Source of the DNA: Palleronia marisminoris
Lineage (GTDB): Bacteria > Pseudomonadota > Alphaproteobacteria > Rhodobacterales > Rhodobacteraceae
Direction of reading: 5' to 3'
NCBI RefSeq assembly: GCF_900172315.1
Contig: NZ_FWFV01000005.1
Location: 124,001 to 188,000 of the forward strand
Length of the DNA stretch: 64,000 bases
Shown: piece by piece, positions 53,620 through 62,900 of the stretch
How the letters are laid out: each line of letters begins with the position of its first letter
Numbering within the stretch: position 1 is the first letter of the stretch
The notes under the pieces: generated by a model
The model's input: only the letters and a program-made list of their open reading frames with translations
Told to the model about the DNA's origin: nothing
Databases searched by the model: none
Made by a program: the position numbers and the translations under genes

Positions 53620-53753
53620 TGCATGCGGGCGCAAAAATTCACGGATTTGATCCTCTAGGAAGATAGATGCGGCCGTAACCGCATCCGGCTTTCGCCGGTT
53701 ACTTACATAGACCAGCCAAGGCTAGTCGAGCTTTGGGCTCCCGCCCGCATGCA
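53620..53753 (-). ncRNA. Structured RNA upstream of the SLATT-RT genes
   Basis: A 134-nt element on the same strand as the genes. Its ends form a perfect 12-bp inverted repeat, TGCATGCGGGCG (53620-53631) and CGCCCGCATGCA (53742-53753). Reading 5' to 3' on the minus strand, inner helices are GAGC/GCTC (53728-53740), a 7-bp stem with CTTG loop (53710-53727), CCGGC-GAAA-GCCGG (53685-53698), and a 7-bp GATGCGG/CCGCATC stem (53666-53685, sharing one base with the previous). The design resembles retron and DRT RNAs; a leader that regulates the SLATT gene is the alternative. Confidence 0.75.
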
Positions 53754-53759
53754 GAGGAT

Positions 53760-53787
53760 AACGTAATCTATCGGAAAATTCATGCAA
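53760..53787 (-). promoter_or_regulatory. Candidate promoter for the structured RNA
   Basis: On the minus strand, TTGCAT (-35-like, 53782-53787) and TACGTT (-10-like, 53760-53765) are 16 bp apart, which would place the start of transcription almost exactly at the first base of the 12-bp terminal repeat (53753). Both hexamers are imperfect matches. Confidence 0.4.
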
Positions 53788-53825
53788 CAGGCTTCTTCAT
53801 GTTATCTCTGAGCGGATAATTTTCC
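53773..53825. repeat. 8-bp inverted repeat upstream of the structured RNA
   Basis: GGAAAATT at 53773-53780 and AATTTTCC at 53818-53825 are exact complements separated by 37 nt and overlap the candidate promoter. It may be an operator or a further stem of a longer RNA. Confidence 0.45.
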
Positions 53826-53982
53826 AGCCGGAAGCGGGTGGGACCGTTCGCGAGCATGCATCGACAGAAGGCAAGAAGCTGATCTCTCGGATGGTGGCTA
53901 AATCGCAGATGGCAGGGCTGCGGCGATTGAGGGAGCGGCGGTCGAGCCCCCGATCAGTCACACTCAACTACGTGGACCGAGA

Positions 53983-54126
53983 CTAGTGCTTCTGCAACTT
54001 GTCATTAGCCGGGTGCTCTTGCTCTAACCAGACGTTCCGCTGCCACAGTTGGAGGAAGCGCGCATCCTGCTGCAGCGAGGTGAGGCGCGCAGCGGTCACG
54101 AAGTAGGCGTCGCTCGCCGATGCCAT
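53983..54126 (-). CDS. Small ORF near attR, unknown
   Basis: 47 residues from ATG 54126, with GGAA upstream. The sequence (SASDAYFVTAARLTSLQQDA then RFLQLWQRN and HPANDKLQKH) has a protein-like composition with an amphipathic helix. No family known. The rest of 53826-54233 holds nothing I recognise. It lies between the RNA-SLATT-RT module and attR and could be a real small gene or a relic. Confidence 0.3.
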   Translation of the reverse strand: MASASDAYFVTAARLTSLQQDARFLQLWQRNVWLEQEHPANDKLQKH

Positions 54127-54233
54127 CGGGCTTCGAGTTCCGCTCGTGAGGGCGAATCGGGTCTTCAGCTTGACTGGCCGACATCCTAGCGGGGCTAGAG
54201 CCGATACCCTGCACTGTCGCAGTGATCCTCAGT

Positions 54234-54255
54234 CGGCCCACTGAGTGGCCCACCG
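54234..54255 (+). repeat. Paired direct repeats near attR
   Basis: CGGCCCACTG at 54234-54243 and TGGCCCACCG at 54246-54255 have the same 12-bp period and core (GGCCCAC) as the pair near attL (41421-41442). Candidate integrase arm-type sites at the other end of the island. Confidence 0.55.
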
Positions 54256-54286
54256 ACTCAAAAAAAGTGAGTAAGATCAAGGAAAG

Positions 54287-54302
54287 TGGTGCCCAGGAGA
54301 GG
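54287..54302. repeat. attR: 16-bp core within tRNA-Leu
   Basis: TGGTGCCCAGGAGAGG, identical to 41299-41314. It covers the CCA end, acceptor strand and part of the T stem of the tRNA-Leu gene, so integration leaves the tRNA intact. Confidence 0.92.
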
Positions 54303-54372
54303 ACTCGAACCTCCACGTCCATACAGACACCAGCACCTGAAGCTGGCGCGTCTACCATTCCGCCACCTGGGC
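54287..54372 (-). tRNA. tRNA-Leu(CAG)
   Basis: 86 nt including an encoded CCA. Acceptor strands GCCCAGG/CCTGGGC pair perfectly, the anticodon loop TTCAGGT gives anticodon CAG (reads CUG), and there is a long variable arm (TGTCTGTATGGACG region) as in class II tRNAs. The T arm contains GTTCGAG. Its 3' end is the attachment site of the 13-kb island. Confidence 0.97.
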
Positions 54373-54514
54373 AGGTGTCGTGAGGCCGCGATCTAAAGAG
54401 AGTGCGCGGGGGTGTCAACGGGAATCGGGACCCTTTTTGGGGGTTTGATGCTTGTCTCGTCAGAGGCTCCGGCCTACACCCGAAGCCGACCTGAAATACG
54501 GGGGAGTCCGTCCC

Positions 54515-55531
54515 ATGAAGCTTGTCACCATCTTCGGCGGAACCGGGTTCGTCGGACGCTACGTCGCACGCCGCATGGCCAAGCAGGGCTGGCGTGTGCG
54601 CTGCGCTTGCCGCCGTCCGAACGATTCGCCCTTCGTGCGGACCTACGGCGTCGTCGGCCAGGTCGAACCCGTCTTTTGCAACATCCGCGACGACGAGAGC
54701 GTGCGGGCCACGATCCGCGGCTCGGATGCGGTCGTGAACTGCGTGGGCGTGCTGTCCGAGGGCGGCAAGCAGACCTTCAAGGCGCTCCAGCAGGATGGCG
54801 CTGCCCGTATCGCGCGCATGGCGAAAGAGGCCGGGGTCGAAAGGCTCGTGCAGATTTCGGCCATCGGCGCGGACGAGAACGCGCCGTCGGACTATGCGCG
54901 GACCAAGGCGCTCGGCGAGAAAGCCGTGCTTGATGCCTTTCCCGAGGCTATGATCGTCCGCCCCTCGATCATCTTTGGTCACGAGGATGAATTTTTCAAT
55001 CGCTTTGCCGGCATGGCGCGGATGGCCCCGCTTTTGCCGTTGGTCGGCGGCGGGACGAAGTTCCAGCCGGTCTATGTCGACGATGTGGCGGCCGCGATTG
55101 AAATGGGCGTCGTGGGCAAGGCCGCGCCCGGCATCTACGAGCTTGGCGGCCCCGACGTGTCGACCTTCCGCGAATGGATGCAAGAGATGCTGGCCATTGT
55201 GAAGCGTCGCGCGATGATCGTGAACACGCCGATGCCGATCGCCAGACTGATGGGGCGTGGCTTCGACGGGGTGAAGAAGCTGTCCTTTGGGCTGATCTCG
55301 CCGCCGCTCACGCTGGACCAGGTGCGCAACCTGGGCCAGGACAATATCGTGGGCGAGGGGGTCTTTACCTTCGCCGATCTCGGCGTTCAGCCGACCTCGA
55401 CCGAGGCGATTCTGCCCGACTATCTGTGGCGCTTCCGCCCGTCCGGCCAATACGCCGGCTCGAACGAAAGCGCCGAGCATCTGCACGCCAACCAGGTGAA
55501 GGGCGGCGAAAACCGCGCCGGCTTCTCCTGA
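54515..55531 (+). CDS. NAD(P)-binding NDUFA9-like oxidoreductase
   Basis: 338 residues, atypical short-chain dehydrogenase/epimerase fold. The Rossmann motif GGTGFVGRYVARRM is at the N-terminus and the pattern RLVQISAIGADENAPSDYAR then TKALGEKAV carries the Ser/Tyr-Lys-like site. It resembles the complex I NDUFA9-type proteins of alphaproteobacteria. The ATG at 54515 has GGGGGAG upstream; an in-frame extension to 54452 is unlikely. It lies directly beside the tRNA-Leu and was the original neighbour of the target site. Confidence 0.9.
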   Translation: MKLVTIFGGTGFVGRYVARRMAKQGWRVRCACRRPNDSPFVRTYGVVGQVEPVFCNIRDDESVRATIRGSDAVVNCVGVLSEGGKQTFKALQQDGAARIARMAKEAGVERLVQISAIGADENAPSDYARTKALGEKAVLDAFPEAMIVRPSIIFGHEDEFFNRFAGMARMAPLLPLVGGGTKFQPVYVDDVAAAIEMGVVGKAAPGIYELGGPDVSTFREWMQEMLAIVKRRAMIVNTPMPIARLMGRGFDGVKKLSFGLISPPLTLDQVRNLGQDNIVGEGVFTFADLGVQPTSTEAILPDYLWRFRPSGQYAGSNESAEHLHANQVKGGENRAGFS

Positions 55532-55557
55532 CCCGCGGGACCCGATAGGGTCGCCGC

Positions 55558-56322
55558 ATGCTCGACCTCGACGAATATCACGCAGCGCTTGCGGCCCTCG
55601 ATTGGCAGGTGGAGCTTGGCGCGGACGAGGCGATCCTCGACGCGCCGGTCAACCGCTACGAGGCCGCTGCCGAGGCGCGCGCCGCAGCACCCGAGCCGCC
55701 CGCTCCACCACAGCCCGGCCCCCCGCCCATGGTCGAGCAGGACCACGTGGCGGATGCCGAGGCCGCCGCCCGTGCCGCAAGCTCGCTCGACGGACTGCGC
55801 GCCGCGATGGCCGCCTTCGAGGGCTGCGAACTGAAGCGAGGGTCGCGCAACCTCGTCTTCTGCGACGGCGACCCCGGCGCCCGCGTGATGATCGTCGGCG
55901 AGGCGCCGGGTCGCAACGAGGACCTGGAGGGCAAGCCCTTCGTCGGCCAGGCGGGACAGCTGCTGGACCGGATGTTCGGAGCCATCGGCCTGTCCCGGCA
56001 CGAAGGCTCGCTCTACATCACCAACGTCCTGCCCTGGCGCCCGCCGCGCAACCGTGATCCCTCGGACGAGGAGATCGCGATGCTCCGACCCTTCCTGCAC
56101 CGCCATATCGAGCTTGCCGCGCCCGACATCCTCGTCGTGATGGGCAACACCTCGGCCATGGCGCTCTTGAACCGGCGCGGCATCCTTCGGATGCGTGGCA
56201 CCTGGGCCGAGGCGCTGGGCCGCCCCGTCCTGCCGATGACACACCCCGCCTACCTGCTGCGCAATGTGGCCGCCAAGCGCGAGGCCTGGGCGGACCTTCT
56301 GTCCCTCAAGGCGCGCCTCTGA
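55558..56322 (+). CDS. Uracil-DNA glycosylase (family 4/5-like)
   Basis: Removes uracil from DNA, 254 residues. The N-terminal 75 residues form an Ala/Pro-rich extension. The catalytic domain has CELKRGSRNLVFC, the motif GEAPGRNEDLEGKPFVG, ITNVLPWRPPRNR and the C-terminal THPAYLLRN with the active-site His. The Cys spacing differs from the usual four iron-sulfur Cys, so the cluster may be absent. It is followed by a metallophosphoesterase gene 17 bp downstream. Confidence 0.92.
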   Translation: MLDLDEYHAALAALDWQVELGADEAILDAPVNRYEAAAEARAAAPEPPAPPQPGPPPMVEQDHVADAEAAARAASSLDGLRAAMAAFEGCELKRGSRNLVFCDGDPGARVMIVGEAPGRNEDLEGKPFVGQAGQLLDRMFGAIGLSRHEGSLYITNVLPWRPPRNRDPSDEEIAMLRPFLHRHIELAAPDILVVMGNTSAMALLNRRGILRMRGTWAEALGRPVLPMTHPAYLLRNVAAKREAWADLLSLKARL

Positions 56323-56339
56323 AGAAGGAGAACCGCCAG

Positions 56340-56930
56340 ATGAAGATCCTCGCCGTCTCGGACCTTCACCTCTCGGCCTCTGCCGCCGAGGCGCTGCTAT
56401 CCGCCGCCGGTGGCGCCGACCTTGTCCTCGCGGCTGGTGACTTCGCCAACCAGCACGAGGCGCTCGCGCCCTACATGGCCCGCCTGGCACCTATCGCTGA
56501 CAAGATGATCTGCGTGCCCGGCAACAACGAAAGCCTCGAGGCACTGCAGGACGCGACACGGGCCGAGATCCTCCACGGCACAACCACCACGCGCGGCGGT
56601 TTGATCATCGCCGGGCTGGGCGGCGGCGTACCGCCCCTGCCGCCCTTGCCCTGGCACAGCTGGGACCTGTCCGAGGACGAGGCCCGCGACATGCTCGCGC
56701 CGATCGAACATGCCGACATCCTGATGCTCCATTCCCCGCCTGCGGGCCTCGGCGACAATCACGACGCGCTCGGCCACCTGGGCTCGGTCGCGCTGAAGGA
56801 GGCCATGCTGCGCCTTGAACCCCGGCTCTGCGTGTTCGGCCATATCCACGATTGCTGGGGGCAAGCTGGCACGCTTGGCGCCACGGAATGGCGCAACCTT
56901 GGCCCCGATCCGGTCTGGTTCGACCTCTAG
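56340..56930 (+). CDS. Metallophosphoesterase
   Basis: 196 residues of the calcineurin-like phosphoesterase fold. Metal-binding motifs are DLHLS near the N-terminus, AAGDF (GDxxD-like), PGNNE (GNH-like), LMLHSPP and FGHIHD. Substrate unknown. It is probably co-transcribed with the glycosylase gene upstream. GAAGGAG precedes the ATG. Confidence 0.9.
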   Translation: MKILAVSDLHLSASAAEALLSAAGGADLVLAAGDFANQHEALAPYMARLAPIADKMICVPGNNESLEALQDATRAEILHGTTTTRGGLIIAGLGGGVPPLPPLPWHSWDLSEDEARDMLAPIEHADILMLHSPPAGLGDNHDALGHLGSVALKEAMLRLEPRLCVFGHIHDCWGQAGTLGATEWRNLGPDPVWFDL

Positions 56931-56971
56931 CCCGTGCTACCCTTCGCCCGAGCCACAACAGCGAGGCAGAG

Positions 56972-57790
56972 ATGAGCGACTACACGCCCCCGAAGGTCTG
57001 GACCTGGGAAACCGAGTCCGGCGGCAAATGGGCCAGCCTGAACCGACCCGTCGCCGGACCGATCCATGACAAGGACCTGCCGAAGGGGGATCACCCCTAC
57101 CAGCTCTATTCCATGGGGACGCCGAACGGGCAGAAGGTCACGATCCTCTTCGAAGAGCTTCTCGAAGCCGGCCATCCAGCCGACTACGACGCCTGGATGA
57201 TCGACATCTCGGAAGGCGATCAGTTCGGGTCGGGCTTCGTGGCGGTCAACCCGAACTCTAAGATCCCCGCGCTGATGGACTACACCGGCGATACGCCCGT
57301 CCGCATCTTCGAGTCGGCCGCGATCCTGATGCACCTGGCCGAGCGTCACGATGCCTTCCTCGGGTCCAACCGGGCCGAGATGCTGTCCTGGCTGTTCTGG
57401 CTTCAGGGCTCGGCCCCCTATCTCGGCGGTGGGTTCGGGCATTTCTACGCCTACGCGCCCGAGCCGATGGAATATCCCATCAACCGCTTCGCGATGGAGG
57501 CGAAACGTCAGCTCGACGTGCTGAACCGCCACCTCGCCGATCGCCGCTTCCTCGCGGGCGAGGACTACACCATTGCCGACATTGCGACCTTTCCGTGGTA
57601 TGGACGCATGGTCTTCGGCAAGGCCTACGAGGCCGGCGAATTCCTCGGGGTGCATGAATACGAGCACGTGATCCGTTGGGCCAACGAGATCGACGCCCGC
57701 CCCGCCGTCCAGCGCGGCCAGCGCGTGAACCGCAAGGGCGAGGGCCTTCTGCGCGAGCGCCACGCGGCGTCCGATTTCGACGCGCTGTGA
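56972..57790 (+). CDS. yghU: Glutathione-dependent disulfide-bond oxidoreductase YghU-like
   Basis: 272 residues of the Nu-class GST group. The N-terminal extension VWTWETESGGKWASLNRPVA and LPKGDHPYQLYSMGTPNGQK is diagnostic of YghU-type proteins. The thioredoxin-like half contains NPNSKIPALMD and the helical half YTIADIATFPWYGR. Two glutathiones bind per monomer in the E. coli protein. A hairpin lies just after its stop. Confidence 0.92.
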   Translation: MSDYTPPKVWTWETESGGKWASLNRPVAGPIHDKDLPKGDHPYQLYSMGTPNGQKVTILFEELLEAGHPADYDAWMIDISEGDQFGSGFVAVNPNSKIPALMDYTGDTPVRIFESAAILMHLAERHDAFLGSNRAEMLSWLFWLQGSAPYLGGGFGHFYAYAPEPMEYPINRFAMEAKRQLDVLNRHLADRRFLAGEDYTIADIATFPWYGRMVFGKAYEAGEFLGVHEYEHVIRWANEIDARPAVQRGQRVNRKGEGLLRERHAASDFDAL

Positions 57791-57796
57791 CCCCCT

Positions 57797-57817
57797 GTCC
57801 GGGGCGCATCCCCGGAC
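57797..57817 (+). terminator. Hairpin after yghU
   Basis: GTCCGGGG at 57797-57804 pairs perfectly with CCCCGGAC at 57810-57817 around a 5-nt loop, directly after the yghU stop. There is no T-tract, so termination is uncertain. Confidence 0.4.
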
Positions 57818-57835
57818 GTCAACACACGAGGCCCC

Positions 57836-58378
<543 letters not shown>

Positions 58379-58506
58379 TTCCCGGCCGGCAATCTGCGGA
58401 AAATGAACGACGGAATGTCGTCGTGCTCCCGTAACAGTGACGGATGCGCGCTTTGTGCGGCCTTCGCGTCAGTCTATATGGTGCCGGACCCGGGAGCCGA
58501 TCACGC

Positions 58507-59976
58507 ATGCGATTTTTCACCCGCGCCCTCACGGGGCTCTTCCTGCTTTCCCTGACCGTGGGGCTTCTGGCCGTCGCGGGCGGAACCCTGCGCAATGCGC
58601 TCGAGGAGCGCGCGAACCGTGAGCCGGGCCAGCAGCCGGGGCAGGAGCAGGTCTATGCCGCCAATGTCGTGACGGTGAGGCTCGAAGCCGTCTCGCCGGA
58701 GCTGACGAGCTTCGGCGAGATTGGCGCCCGCCGCTCGCTCGCCATTCGCACCCCGGCGGCCGGCCGGGTCATCGAATTGGGCGAGGGGGTCGAAGAGGGC
58801 GGCCACGTCGCGCAGGGGCAGCTTCTCTTCACGATCGACCCGACCGACGCGCAGGTGGCCCTTTCGCTTGCCGAAGCCGATCTGGCCGATGCCGAGGCCG
58901 AGCTTCTGGATGCCGAGGCCGCCGCCGAGATCGCCGCCGACGATGTCGCGGCCGTGCGCCAGCAGGCCGATCTGCGCAATCGCGCCCTGGAGCGGCAGCG
59001 CGACCTGGTGGAGCGCGGCGTCTCGACCGACGCGGCCGTCGAAGAGGCCGAACTGAACGCCTCGTCGGCCGCGCAGCAGGTGCTGTCGGCCCGCACCTCG
59101 CAGCGGTCGGCCGAGGCGCGCGTGGCGCAAGCCCGCACCGCCCTGTCGCGGGCCGAGATCGCGGTGAGCGAGGCCGAGCGCACCCTCGAGGAAACGCGCA
59201 TCACCGCCGACTTCGCCGGCACGATTTCGGACCTGGCCGTGACCGAGGGCGGACTGGTATCCAGCAACGAGCAGCTGGCCACGTTGATCGACCCCGACCG
59301 GCTCGAGATCGGGTTCCGCATCTCGACGCCGGATTACGTGCGCCTGATGAACGACGAAGGCACGCTGGCCACCGATCAGGCTACGGTCAGCCTCGAAGTC
59401 GGGGGTTACACGCTGACCTCTCCCGCCACGATCACCCGCGAGGCCGCCGCCGTGGCCGAGGGAGAGACCGGTCGCCGCCTCTTCGCGCAGCTCGAACAGC
59501 CGCGCGGCTTTCGTCCCGGCGATTTCGCCCGCATCCGGGTGACCGAGCCCGAACTGCAAGATGTCGCCCGCCTGCCCGCCGCCGCCGTCGACGCATCGGA
59601 TACCGTGCTCGTCCTGAACGACGAGGACCGGCTGGAGTTGGCCCAGGTCGAGCGTCTCCGCGCCCAGGGCGACAGCGTCCTCGTCCGCGCCGAAGGGCTG
59701 GAGGGACGCGAGGTCGTGGCCGAACGCTCGCCGCTTCTGGGCGTCGGCATCAGGGTGCGCCCGCTGCGGCAGGCGCAAGACACGGAAGAGGCCGCGGTGG
59801 CAGACGAGATGATCGACCTGACCCCCGAACGCCGCGCCGCGCTGATCGCCATGGTCGAGGGCAACGCCCGAATGCCGATCGCGGCGAAGGAACGGGTGCT
59901 GGCGGCGCTGAACGAGCCGCAAGTGCCAGCGAGCATGATCGAGCGGCTCGAGAACGGCGGGGCGCGGGACGGATGA
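58507..59976 (+). CDS. RND efflux periplasmic adaptor subunit
   Basis: Membrane-fusion protein of 489 residues. It has one N-terminal signal/anchor (about 6-26), a lipoyl half domain (SLAIRTPAAGRVIELGEGV), a long Ala/Glu-rich helical hairpin (about 115-240), a second lipoyl half (ITADFAGTISDLAVTEGGLV) and a beta-barrel domain. It carries an unusual extra C-terminal helical tail of about 55 residues (EMIDLTPERRAALIAMVEGN onward). The ATG at 58507 is the start used; the stop overlaps the RND permease start. Confidence 0.9.
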   Translation: MRFFTRALTGLFLLSLTVGLLAVAGGTLRNALEERANREPGQQPGQEQVYAANVVTVRLEAVSPELTSFGEIGARRSLAIRTPAAGRVIELGEGVEEGGHVAQGQLLFTIDPTDAQVALSLAEADLADAEAELLDAEAAAEIAADDVAAVRQQADLRNRALERQRDLVERGVSTDAAVEEAELNASSAAQQVLSARTSQRSAEARVAQARTALSRAEIAVSEAERTLEETRITADFAGTISDLAVTEGGLVSSNEQLATLIDPDRLEIGFRISTPDYVRLMNDEGTLATDQATVSLEVGGYTLTSPATITREAAAVAEGETGRRLFAQLEQPRGFRPGDFARIRVTEPELQDVARLPAAAVDASDTVLVLNDEDRLELAQVERLRAQGDSVLVRAEGLEGREVVAERSPLLGVGIRVRPLRQAQDTEEAAVADEMIDLTPERRAALIAMVEGNARMPIAAKERVLAALNEPQVPASMIERLENGGARDG

Positions 59977-62900
59977 TCAACGGGCTCCTGTCCTACTTCA
60001 CCCGCCATCGCACGGCCGCGAACCTTCTTCTGGTCATCCTTCTGGCGCTTGGGCTGGCGGCCGTGCCCCGGATGCGCGCCCAGTATTTCCCAGACGTGAT
60101 CTCGGACGAGATCGACGTCGACGTCACGTGGTCCGGCGCCGGCGCCGAGGCGGTGGACACGGCCATCGTCAGCGTGCTCGAACCCGTCCTCTTGGCAGTC
60201 GAGGGCGTCTCCGGGATCGAGGCACGTTCCACCGAAGGCCGCGCATCGATCGAGCTGGAGTTTGAACCGGGCTACGACATGGCGGTTGCCGCAACCGACG
60301 TCGAGTCGGCCGTCGACGGGATCTCGACCCTGCCCGAGTCGGCCGAAGACCCCGAAGTCTCGTGGGGCGGCTGGCGCGACCGGGTGACGGACGTGATCAT
60401 CACCGGCCCGGTCGGCGTCGACCAGCTTGGCCGCATCGCGGACGATTTCGTCACGCAGCTTTTCGCGGCCGGCGTGACCCGCACCTCGACCCAGGGCATC
60501 GCCGCGCCCGAAACGGTGGTCGAGGTGCCGTCGATGGCCCTTGTCCAATACGACCTGACCCTGTCCGAGATCGCCGATGCCATCGGGTCCGCGGCGGATG
60601 CCTCGCCCGCGGGCGAGGTGGCAGGCACCGCCCGGATCCGCGCCGGGCAGGAAAGTCGCAGCGCCGCCGATATCGCCGACGTCGTCCTGCGCTCGAACGC
60701 GGCCGGGGCGCCCCTGACGGTGGGGGATGTGGCCCGCATCGTGGTCGAAGGCCCCGACCGAGAGCGCGCCTATTTCGTGGGCGCGGACCCCGCGGTCTCG
60801 ATCCAGGTGCAGCGGTCCGAGGCGGGCGATGCGCTCGACATCCAGGCCCGCGTCGAAGAGGTCGTGGCCCAGGTCAGCCCCAGCCTGCCGCAGGGCGTGC
60901 AGATCGACCTGATCCGGGGCCGGGCGGAAGAGATCTCGGCGCGACTCGACCTTCTGGTGGATAACGGGGCGATGGGACTCGCCCTCGTCGTGGGGCTGCT
61001 GTTCCTGTTCCTGAACGCCCGCATCGCCTTCTGGGTGGCCGCGGGCATACCCGTTGCGATGACGGCCGCGCTTGCGCTGATGTATGCCGCCGGGCTGACG
61101 CTGAACATGATGTCGCTCTTCGCGCTGATCATCACGCTGGGGATCGTGGTGGACGATGCCATCGTCGTGGGCGAGCACGCCGATTTCCGCGCGCGCCGTC
61201 TGGGCGAAAGTCCCGTCACCGCCGCCGAGACCGCGGCGCAGCGGATGTTCGCGCCGGTCTTTTCGGCCACTGTCACGACGATCATCGCCTTCTTCGGGTT
61301 GACCGCCATCGGCGGCGTGTTCGGCACGCTGATCGCGGACATCCCGTTCACCGTGATCGTGGTGCTGATCGCGTCCCTGGTCGAATGCTTCCTTATCCTG
61401 CCGAACCACATGGCCCACGCGCTGGCCCATACCGGTGAGCGGCATTGGTACGACGCGCCATCGCGCGTGGTGAACCGCGGCTTCACCTGGGTGCGCGAGC
61501 GGCTCTTCCGCCCCGCGATGGGTCTGGTGACGCTGATGCGCTATCCCGTGATCGCCGCGGCGGTGCTTCTCTTGTCGCTGCAGATGGTCCTGTACGTCTC
61601 GGGCAAGGTGCAATGGAGGTTCTTCGACTCGCCCGAACAAGGCTCGGTCAGCGGCAACTTTGCGATGCAGGCCAGCGCCACACGTGACGACACGCTGGAG
61701 CAATTGTCGCTGATCCAAGGCTCGCTCGACGATGTGCGCGCGCAGTATGTCGAGGAATACGGCGCCGACCCGGTGGTCTATGCTCTGGCCGAGATCGGCG
61801 GGAATGCCGGCCGCGCCCTGTCGGGGACCGACAACCTCGACGCCGACCAGCTTGGCGCAATCTCGATCGAGCTGATCGACCCCGACCTGCGGTCCTATTC
61901 CTCGTTCGAATTCGTGGCCGTCCTTCAGGACGCCGTCGCGCGCCACCCGCAGCTGCAAGAGCTGTCCTTCCGCGGCTGGCGCTCCGGGCCTGGCGGCGAC
62001 GCCATCGACGTGCGCCTCTCGGGGGCGGAAACGCAGGTTCTGAAAGACGCCGCCGAAGCCCTGAAGGCCGAGCTTGCGGGCTTCGGCGAGGTTTCGGCGC
62101 TGGAAGACAATCTTGCCTACGACACGCAGGAATTCGTCCTCGACCTGACGCCCCAGGGCGAGGCGCTCGGCTTTTCCATCGCCGAGATCGGGTCCGTCCT
62201 GCGCGACCGGCTCGAGGGGATCGAAGCCGCCACCTATCCCGACGGCATCCGTTCGGCAGCGATCCGGGTCGAGCTGCCGCAGGACGAGTTTACCGCCGAC
62301 TACCTCGACCGCGTCGTGCTGCCCACACCCGATGGCGGTTGGGCCATGCTGCGCGACATCGTCACGGTCGAGGTGCGCGAGGGTTTTTCCACCATCCGCC
62401 GCGAGAACGGCGTGCGCGAGGTCTCGGTGACGGGCGATCTCGACAGCGACGACGCCGCCCGCGCCGCCGAGATCATGACCATCATGCAAGAGCGCATCCT
62501 GCCGACGGTCCAGGAGCAGTTCGGCGTCAACTGGGAGCTTTCGGGCCTCAGCGAGCAGGAGGACGAATTCCTGAACGACGCGCTCACCGGGTTCTCGTTC
62601 TGCCTTCTCGGCATCTACCTGACCCTGGCGTGGATCTTCGCCAGCTGGACCCGGCCGGTGGTCATCATGGCGACGATCCCCTTCGGCCTCGTCGGTGCGA
62701 TCTGGGGGCACTACATCTGGGACGTTCCGCTTTCGATGTTTTCGGTCGTGGGCCTGATCGGCATGACCGGCATCATCATCAACGACTCGATCGTCCTCGT
62801 GACGACGACCGACGAATATGCCGGCACCCGCCCTTCCCGCAGGGCGATCATCGACGCCGCCTGCGACCGCCTGCGCCCGGTCCTGCTGACGACGCTGACC

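Noticed and set aside
51662-53753. Firm assignment as a classical retron
   Set aside because: The RNA has an a1/a2-like stem, but the retron-specific RT signatures (NAxxH and VTG) are not visible, so only a retron-like description is supported.
54005-55486. 493-codon minus-strand frame crossing tRNA-Leu
   Set aside because: It runs through a tRNA and antisense of the NDUFA9-like gene; its composition is of the shadow type. Only the 47-codon ORF in another frame was kept, at low confidence.
59406-62711. 1101-codon open frame antisense to the RND pump genes
   Set aside because: High-G+C third-position bias opens long antisense frames; the plus-strand genes have full domain support, and this frame has a His/Arg/Gly-rich sequence without any motif.
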